Assembly: GCA_003719395.1 (NCBI GenBank)
Contig: RHMC01000067.1
Location: 1-36,281, forward strand
From: Streptomyces altiplanensis
GTDB taxonomy: Bacteria; Actinomycetota; Actinomycetes; Streptomycetales; Streptomycetaceae
Direction: 5' to 3'
Length of the DNA: 36,281 nt
The first letter of the stretch is position 1, and each line of letters begins with the position of its first letter. The position numbers and the translations under genes are program-made. Under the pieces are notes generated by a model. The model ran no database searches, was not told the DNA's origin, and saw only the letters and a program-made list of their open reading frames with translations. Positions 32,243 to 36,281 of the stretch are shown one piece after another.

Positions 32243-32749
32243 ATGGGGACGAATGGATCGACCGTGCTCGAGCCGTTCGAGCCTTTAAGGCAGGGCCTTC
32301 CGCCCATCGACCCCGGGGCGGTCTCCAGCTCGGCCTCCTGCGCACTGCCCGCCAGGTACGAAGCGGTGGGCGGTGCACGGCAGTTCACCAAGTCGACACT
32401 GGCCCAGTGGGGGCTCGGCGAGCGCTTCGACGACGTGGCCCTGGTCGTCTCCGAACTCGTCACCAACGCGCTGCGGCACGCCCTGCCGGCCGACGTCCCG
32501 CGTACGGGCGAGCAGGATCCGCCCGTACGGCTGCACCTGATGCGCTGGACCTCGCGCCTGGTGTGCGCGGTGCGCGACCCCAGTGACGAGAGTCCGGTGA
32601 CGCATGAGACGGACGACTTCTCCGCCGAGTCGGGGCGCGGCCTGTTCCTGGTGGATTCGTTCAGCGACAGCTGGGGCTGGCACCCGCTCGCCGGGAGACC
32701 GAGCGGCAAGGTCGTCTGGGCGCTGTTCCGCCTGAGAACCGAGCAGTAG
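32243..32749 (+). CDS. ATP-binding protein, HATPase_c (anti-sigma/serine kinase-like)
   Basis: 168 residues from ATG 32243 (MGTNGSTVLEPFEPLRQGLP), with GGGAG eight bases upstream. It is a stand-alone GHKL ATPase of the RsbW/SpoIIAB type: the N-box is VVSELVTNALRHA, the Asp box AVRDPSDESP and the G-box SGRGLFLVDSFSDSWGW. No histidine-phosphotransfer domain is present. Streptomyces have many such proteins beside XRE/DUF5753 and DUF397 genes. Partners are unknown. Confidence 0.9.
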   Translation: MGTNGSTVLEPFEPLRQGLPPIDPGAVSSSASCALPARYEAVGGARQFTKSTLAQWGLGERFDDVALVVSELVTNALRHALPADVPRTGEQDPPVRLHLMRWTSRLVCAVRDPSDESPVTHETDDFSAESGRGLFLVDSFSDSWGWHPLAGRPSGKVVWALFRLRTEQ

Positions 32750-32778
32750 CGGCGGAGACCGTGGCCGCCGCGGCGGTC

Positions 32779-32806
32779 GGCCGGCGGCCGGCGGCCGGCG
32801 GCCGGC
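32779..32806. repeat. Heptanucleotide tandem repeat (GGCCGGC)x4
   Basis: Four perfect GGCCGGC units between two convergent genes (stops at 32749 and 32823). The unit is self-complementary and could fold into GC-rich hairpins, possibly doubling as a two-way terminator. Confidence 0.85.
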
Positions 32807-32822
32807 GACCGGTGGTTTCCGG

Positions 32823-33065
32823 TCAGCCGCCGGCTGTCAGGTGGTCGAACTCGCCGTCCTTGATGCCGAGCAGCATCGCCTCGATCTCGGCGGGCGTGTA
32901 GACGAGAGCGGGCCCGTCCGGGTGGCGCGAATTGCGGACCGCCACATTCCCGCCCGGCAATTTGGCGAACTCCACGCAGGAGCCCTGCGAGTTGCTGCGC
33001 CTGCTCTTCTGCCAGACCACCCCGTGAAGCTCTGTGGCCGCCATGCCGTTGTACGCGTGGTGCAC
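32823..33065 (-). CDS. DUF397 domain protein
   Basis: 80 residues (or 73 from the in-frame ATG at 33044). The DUF397 pattern is clear: VVWQKSRRSNSQGSCVEFAKL, VAVRNSRHPDGPALVYTPAEIEAML, ending GIKDGEFDHLTAGG. Small DUF397 proteins pair with XRE/DUF5753 regulators in streptomycetes. In the minus-strand sense, the 29-nt element lies upstream, and TTGACA (33089-33094) gives a perfect -35 box ahead of the start, though its -10 is unclear. Confidence 0.92.
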   Translation of the reverse strand: MHHAYNGMAATELHGVVWQKSRRSNSQGSCVEFAKLPGGNVAVRNSRHPDGPALVYTPAEIEAMLLGIKDGEFDHLTAGG

Positions 33066-33122
33066 AGGTCGCTCCCGGAAAGTGCAGATGTCAACTGCCC
33101 CGGATCATAGCTTTGTTCACTT

Positions 33123-33151
33123 GCTGATGCATGGGCAGATGCACGTGCACG
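33123..33151 (-). promoter_or_regulatory. 29-nt upstream element, copy B
   Basis: On the minus strand it starts CGTGCACGTGCATCTGCCC, then ATGCATCAGC, differing from copy A at only two positions. It lies 58 bp before the DUF397 start, in the same sense relative to its gene as copy A is to the HATPase gene. Confidence 0.65.
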
Positions 33152-33182
33152 CGGGGTGTTCCCTCGGTTACAGATCTTCCGC

Positions 33183-33428
33183 TCAGCGCGAGGAGTACGG
33201 CAGAAGGGCCATCTCCCTGGCGTTCTTGACGGCCCGTGACAGCTGCCGCTGCTGCTGGGCCGAGACCCTTGTCACACGGCGGCTGCGGATCTTCCCGCGA
33301 TCCGAAATGAATTTCCGCAGCAGATCGGTGTCCTTGTAGTCAATGTACGTAATACCCGCCTCGTCCAGCGGATTGGGGCGGGGCCTGGCGGATTTGCGGG
33401 GGTCATTACCTCGGAACGGACGGGACAT
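33183..33428 (-). CDS. rpsR2: 30S ribosomal protein S18, zinc-independent paralogue
   Basis: 81 residues from ATG 33428 (MSRPFRGNDPRKSARPRPNP). Recognisable bS18 core: ITYIDYKDTDLLRKFISDRG, then IRSRRVTRVSAQQQRQLSRA and VKNAREMALLPY. No cysteine, so it cannot carry a zinc ribbon; such C-minus copies replace zinc-containing S18 under zinc shortage. GGAGG lies four bases upstream. The stop of the CobW-like gene overlaps an adjacent ATG (33431), so translation is coupled. Confidence 0.95.
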   Translation of the reverse strand: MSRPFRGNDPRKSARPRPNPLDEAGITYIDYKDTDLLRKFISDRGKIRSRRVTRVSAQQQRQLSRAVKNAREMALLPYSSR

Positions 33429-34579
33429 CATGCCTCCAGGAGGGAATCAAAAGCGGACGGCAGGCGCTTCCACGCATCACGCCCCGCCGCGTATTCGGTG
33501 TCGGTCAGCAAGCAGGATTCGAGGAGCCCCTCGAGTCCGTCGCGGTCGAGCCCGGGGGACGTGAAGACCAGGTGCTGGCAGCAGTCCCCGTGCTCGGGGT
33601 GCCAGTCGAGTGCGGCCGCCGCCCTGCGGACCGGCGGGACCATCTCCCACGCGGCGTCCGGCAGCGACGCCAGCCACGGCCCCGCGCTCTCCACGCACAG
33701 CGCTCCGCCCGCCGCGTCCCACGCCATCAGCGTGTCCGGCCGGTCGGCGAGCCAGAAGCGGCCCCGGCTGCGGGCGGCGGCGCAGGTCAGGTCCTCCAGC
33801 GCCGCGTACAGCCGCTCCGGATGGAAGGGGCGGTGGCGGTGCCACACCAGCGTGGAGACGCCCTTGTCGTCCGCGTCCTGCGGAAGCAGCGCGCACGCCG
33901 GGTGCTGACGGTCGGCCGCCGCCTCGATGTCGAAGCCGGCGAAGGCCGCCTCGGCCGGCTCGTCGGAGGCGGCCCGGACCCGGCGGGCCGTCGGGTGCAG
34001 CTGCGCCAGCAGCGCCTCGTCCTGCTCGTCCGCCTCCTCGCTGTCCACGACGGCCAGGACGGGCGCGTACTCCAGCTGCCGCGCCCAGGTGTCGGCGACC
34101 GTCCGCCGGTCGGTGGCGGCCGCGGCCAGGCCGGCCTCCGCCAGGTCGTCGCCGCAGCCGAGGTAGGGCAGGAGCAGCGCGGGGTCGACGGCGGTCATGA
34201 CTGCGGTGAGGTCGAGTACGTCCCCGCCGTGCGCGACGACGACCTCGGCCATCGCCTTGGGCTCGACCGAGTCCCACAGCTCGACGACCGCGAGGCGGGT
34301 GAGCCCGCCGCCGGCCAGCCGCTCCAGCTCGGGCACGAGGTCCTCGCGCAGCGCGCAGCAGGCGCAGTCGTCGACCAGCGGCGCTTCGCCGGACGTGCGT
34401 ATGCCCCCGGCGTCGCGGACGGTGCGGCGCACCGTCCCTTCGGCCGCGGTCGAGAGGTCGTGGTGCAGGGCGACGCTGCCGGGGACCCGGCTCAGCAGTT
34501 GCTCCACGACCTCCTTGCGGGCGTCGGAGTGCAGCCCGCCGACGATGACGACCGGCAGCTTCGATGCCTTCCCGCTCAC
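33428..34579 (-). CDS. CobW/COG0523-like protein with degenerate nucleotide-binding motifs
   Basis: 383 residues from GTG 34579 (VSGKASKLPVVIVGGLHSDA), overlapping the rpmE2 stop. The CobW family cysteine motif is present (VDDCACCALREDL), as is the C-terminal domain (STLVWHRHRPFHPERLYAAL, RGRFWLADRP). Family GTPases of this group are zinc chaperones. However, the expected P-loop (GxxGxGKT) reads VGGLHSDARKEV, the Walker B region reads VVELWDSVEPK and no NKxD is visible, so GTP binding is doubtful. Its place among Zur-type ribosomal genes suggests a zinc-related role. Confidence 0.88.
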   Translation of the reverse strand: MSGKASKLPVVIVGGLHSDARKEVVEQLLSRVPGSVALHHDLSTAAEGTVRRTVRDAGGIRTSGEAPLVDDCACCALREDLVPELERLAGGGLTRLAVVELWDSVEPKAMAEVVVAHGGDVLDLTAVMTAVDPALLLPYLGCGDDLAEAGLAAAATDRRTVADTWARQLEYAPVLAVVDSEEADEQDEALLAQLHPTARRVRAASDEPAEAAFAGFDIEAAADRQHPACALLPQDADDKGVSTLVWHRHRPFHPERLYAALEDLTCAAARSRGRFWLADRPDTLMAWDAAGGALCVESAGPWLASLPDAAWEMVPPVRRAAAALDWHPEHGDCCQHLVFTSPGLDRDGLEGLLESCLLTDTEYAAGRDAWKRLPSAFDSLLEA

Positions 34580-34827
34580 CTCTTCCTCGCCCCGTAACGG
34601 CGCTCGAAGCGCTCCACGCGTCCGGCGGTGTCCAGTACGCGCGCCGTCCCCGTGTAGAAGGGATGGCTCTGCGAGGAGATCTCCACGTCGACGACGGGGT
34701 ACGTGCGGCCGTCCTCCCACTCCACCGTCTTGTCGCCGGTCATGGTGGAGCGGGTGAGGAAGGCGAAGCCGCCGGCCTTGTCGCGGAAGACGACGGGGCC
34801 GTACGGCGGGTGGATTCCGGGCTTCAT
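34576..34827 (-). CDS. rpmE2: 50S ribosomal protein L31 type B, zinc-independent
   Basis: 83 residues (MKPGIHPPYGPVVFRDKAGG). The type B pattern is clear: FLTRSTMTGDKTVEWEDGRT and VEISSQSHPFYTGTARVLDTAGRVERF, with no CxxC zinc ligands. It replaces zinc-binding L31 during zinc starvation. It follows rpmG2 by 51 bp and its stop overlaps the CobW-like gene start (GTGA). Confidence 0.96.
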   Translation of the reverse strand: MKPGIHPPYGPVVFRDKAGGFAFLTRSTMTGDKTVEWEDGRTYPVVDVEISSQSHPFYTGTARVLDTAGRVERFERRYGARKR

Positions 34828-34878
34828 TACGTGATGCCCCCTTCTGGTCTGGTCGGTCCGGTCAGCGCGTGGTGCCGG

Positions 34879-35043
34879 TCAGCGCTCTTCGCGGAAGTCG
34901 ACGTGGCGGCGGACCACCGGGTCGAACTTGCGGAGCGTCATGCGGTCGGGGTCGTTGCGGCGGTTCTTGCGGGTCACGTACGTGTAGCCGGTCCCCGCCG
35001 TGGACCTGAGCTTGACGATCGGGCGGATTTCGTTGCGTGCCAT
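34879..35043 (-). CDS. rpmG2: 50S ribosomal protein L33, zinc-independent
   Basis: 54 residues: MARNEIRPIVKLRSTAGTGY, TYVTRKNRRNDPDRMTLRKF, DPVVRRHVDFREER. A typical L33 without the CxxC pairs. First gene of the leftward operon rpmG2-rpmE2-cobW-like-rpsR2. TATACT (35050-35055) ends six bases before the ATG, so its transcript is probably leaderless. Confidence 0.96.
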   Translation of the reverse strand: MARNEIRPIVKLRSTAGTGYTYVTRKNRRNDPDRMTLRKFDPVVRRHVDFREER

Positions 35044-35055
35044 GTGGTTAGTATA

Positions 35056-35076
35056 TGGAAATGGTTCCCATTTTCA
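35056..35076. promoter_or_regulatory. Zur-type operator between divergent ribosomal genes
   Basis: TGGAAATGG-TTC-CCATTTTCA, an almost perfect inverted repeat matching the streptomycete Zur consensus (TGAAAATGATTTTCA-like). On the minus strand it covers the spacer between TTGAAA (35072-35077) and TATACT (35050-35055), so bound Zur would block both directions. Zinc loss should release it. Confidence 0.85.
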
Positions 35077-35094
35077 AGAAGGAGTGATCGCACC

Positions 35095-35322
35095 TTGTCC
35101 GCCCACTGCCAGCTGACCGGCGCCGTGCCGGGATTCGGCAACCACATCTCCCACTCGCACCGGCGCACCTCCCGCCGCTTCGACCCGAACATCCAGCGCA
35201 AGCGCTACTGGCTGGCGAGCGAGGGCCGCCATGTGCGACTCACGCTCAGCGCCAGGGCGGTCAAGACCGTCGACGTGATCGGCGTCGAGGCGGCCGTGGC
35301 CCGGATCGCGCGCGGGGGGTGA
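35095..35322 (+). CDS. rpmB2: 50S ribosomal protein L28, zinc-independent
   Basis: 75 residues from TTG 35095; AAGGAG lies 11 bases upstream and no ATG is in frame nearby. The sequence (LSAHCQLTGAVPGFGNHISH, SHRRTSRRFDPNIQRKRYWL, SEGRHVRLTLSARAVKTVDV) is normal bL28. Only one cysteine remains (position 5), so no zinc ribbon. First of two genes on the right side of the Zur site. Confidence 0.95.
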   Translation: MSAHCQLTGAVPGFGNHISHSHRRTSRRFDPNIQRKRYWLASEGRHVRLTLSARAVKTVDVIGVEAAVARIARGG

Positions 35323-35329
35323 AGGTCTG

Positions 35330-35635
35330 ATGGCGAAGAAGAGCAAGATCGCCCGCAATGAGCGGCGCAAGGCCGTCGTCGAGCGGTACGCCGTGCGGCG
35401 GGCGGAGCTGAAGGAGATCCTCCGCGGGCCCGGGGCGAGCGAGGCCGAACGCCGGTCGGCGCGGGAGGAGCTGGCCCGTCAGCCGCGCGACGCGAGCCCG
35501 ACACGCGTACGCAACCGGGACAGTGTGGACGGCCGGCCCCGGGGCCACCTCAGGAAGTTCGGGCTGTCGCGGGTCCGGGTGCGGGAACAGGCACACGCCG
35601 GTTTCCTCCCCGGTGTGCGCAAGTCCTCCTGGTAG
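35330..35635 (+). CDS. rpsN2: 30S ribosomal protein S14, zinc-independent
   Basis: 101 residues (MAKKSKIARNERRKAVVERY). It is the long, cysteine-free S14 form: ARQPRDASPTRVRNRDSVDG then RPRGHLRKFGLSRVRVREQA, ending GVRKSSW. It begins seven bases after the rpmB2 stop, so they form an operon. It replaces zinc-binding S14 under zinc limitation. Confidence 0.96.
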   Translation: MAKKSKIARNERRKAVVERYAVRRAELKEILRGPGASEAERRSAREELARQPRDASPTRVRNRDSVDGRPRGHLRKFGLSRVRVREQAHAGFLPGVRKSSW

Positions 35636-35674
35636 CTTGGCGCGTTCCGACCTGACGAAACTGGGGAGCCCGGA

Positions 35675-36162
35675 GTGCGTGAGTACGTACGTACCACCGT
35701 CGCGGCGGCGGCCGTCGCTGCCGCCCTCGTCCTGACCGGCTGCAGTGGTGACAGCGGCGGCACGGACGGCGGCAAGAGCGAGGACAAGGGCGGCAGCACC
35801 GGGCAGAGCAGCACGCCGTCCGGCGGCGGCCGGGGGCGGGGGCGTCGGCGGACGTCACCGGGTCCTGGATCGCGACGACCGACGGCAAGGTCGTCGCGCT
35901 GATCGTCCAGGGTTCCGACGCGGCCGTCGCGGGTGAGCACGTCTGCTCCGGCAAGGTCAACAAGGAGGACACGGTGACGCTGGACCTGAGGTGCGCCGAC
36001 GGCAACACCGACCGTACGGCCGGGCTGGTCACGCCGGGGGCCGACGGCGACACCCTCACGGTGAAGTGGGACAGCGGGATCAAGGACTCCTTCAGGAAGT
36101 CCGCCGGCGGCACGCTGCCGGAGGGGGTTCCCACGGACATGCCGAAGCTGCCGGGTTCCTGA
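35675..36162 (+). CDS. Putative secreted lipoprotein (one frame break)
   Basis: Function not recognised. GTG 35675 (VREYVRTTVAAAAVAAALVL, lipobox LTGC) gives a lipoprotein signal, then a Gly/Ser/Lys-rich linker. One base is missing in the five-G run at 35838-35842; corrected, the globular part begins ADVTGSWIATTDGKVVALIV and ends PTDMPKLPGS. It contains two cysteines (EHVCSGK, LRCADG) that may form a disulfide. The fold looks like a small beta-sheet domain. About 162 residues in total. Confidence 0.72.
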
Positions 36163-36281
36163 CGGCCGGCGGGCCGGTCGGCCGCGGCCGGGCCGGGCTG
36201 CGCGCGGGCCGCGGTTCCCTCACGGGGCCGCGGCCCTTCGGCGTCCAGCGCCGTGGGGGGTTGGACGCGGGTGTGGCTTGC
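36163..36281. other. Window edge with terminator-like hairpin
   Basis: Extremely GC-rich, no gene seen. GGGCCGCGG (36206-36214) pairs perfectly with CCGCGGCCC (36228-36236), followed by TTCG, and may terminate the lipoprotein transcript. Confidence 0.45.

Noticed and set aside
28939..32586. 1,200-codon rightward frame over the DinB, aldehyde dehydrogenase and XRE genes
   Set aside because: It spans three convincing minus-strand genes and intergenic DNA, and has no domain; typical antisense openness of Streptomyces.

Overview
The window is chromosomal DNA of a high-GC actinomycete, almost certainly a Streptomyces. The evidence is the extreme G/C bias at third codon positions, frequent GTG starts, TAnnnT -10 boxes six to seven bases ahead of start codons, and a gene order (tilS-hpt-ftsH-folE, dacB/ppa, tipA, Zur-type ribosomal paralogues) typical of that genus. 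No rRNA, tRNA, CRISPR array, prophage or insertion sequence was recognised. Most of the content is housekeeping or conserved Streptomyces core, so real novelty is limited to regulatory detail and a few atypical proteins.

Layout. 0.2-4.3 kb: a MidA/NDUFAF7-type methyltransferase facing a DesK-class sensor kinase and NarL/LuxR response regulator, then a membrane coiled-coil protein. 4.4-8.1 kb: a glycine betaine/choline-type ABC importer (lipoprotein binding protein, two permeases, and a divergently transcribed ATPase with a CBS-like tail). 8.3-10.2 kb: a truncated MprF-like aminoacyl-phosphatidylglycerol synthase with one TTA codon, and a MarR regulator. 10.2-17.1 kb: folate synthesis (folP, an NTF2-like gene, folB, folK and a DUF3180 membrane gene on +; folE on -) and ftsH, with an aldo/keto reductase between the two blocks. 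17.3-25 kb: hpt, tilS, a DUF2342-type zinc metalloprotease, dacB, ppa, a ThrE-type exporter and a DedA protein. 25.2-28.8 kb: tipA with its MerR-type promoter and internal TipAS start, then a PadR-controlled two-gene ABC-2 exporter. 28.9-33.1 kb: a DinB protein, an aldehyde dehydrogenase, and an XRE(DUF5753)/HATPase/DUF397 regulatory module. 33.2-35.6 kb: zinc-independent ribosomal proteins S18, L31, L33, L28 and S14 with a CobW-like protein, arranged around a Zur-type palindrome. The window ends in a small lipoprotein gene.

A striking property is the number of single-base frame breaks. About fifteen are inferred, in ten otherwise well-conserved genes including tilS, dacB, tipA and two ABC ATPases, nearly all in short C or G runs. 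Because they hit core genes and a one-base correction restores family-like protein each time, base-calling errors are more likely than decay. Such genes are given as one locus with the break position.

The most interesting unexplained signal is a 29-nt element present twice (27 of 29 bases identical), in inverted orientation, once upstream of the HATPase gene and once upstream of the DUF397 gene, so each copy faces its own gene in the same sense. Next are a CobW/COG0523 protein in the zinc cluster that lacks recognisable GTP-binding motifs, a hairpin between the Shine-Dalgarno sequence and the ftsH start codon, and a pair of PadR-type operators ahead of the ABC exporter.
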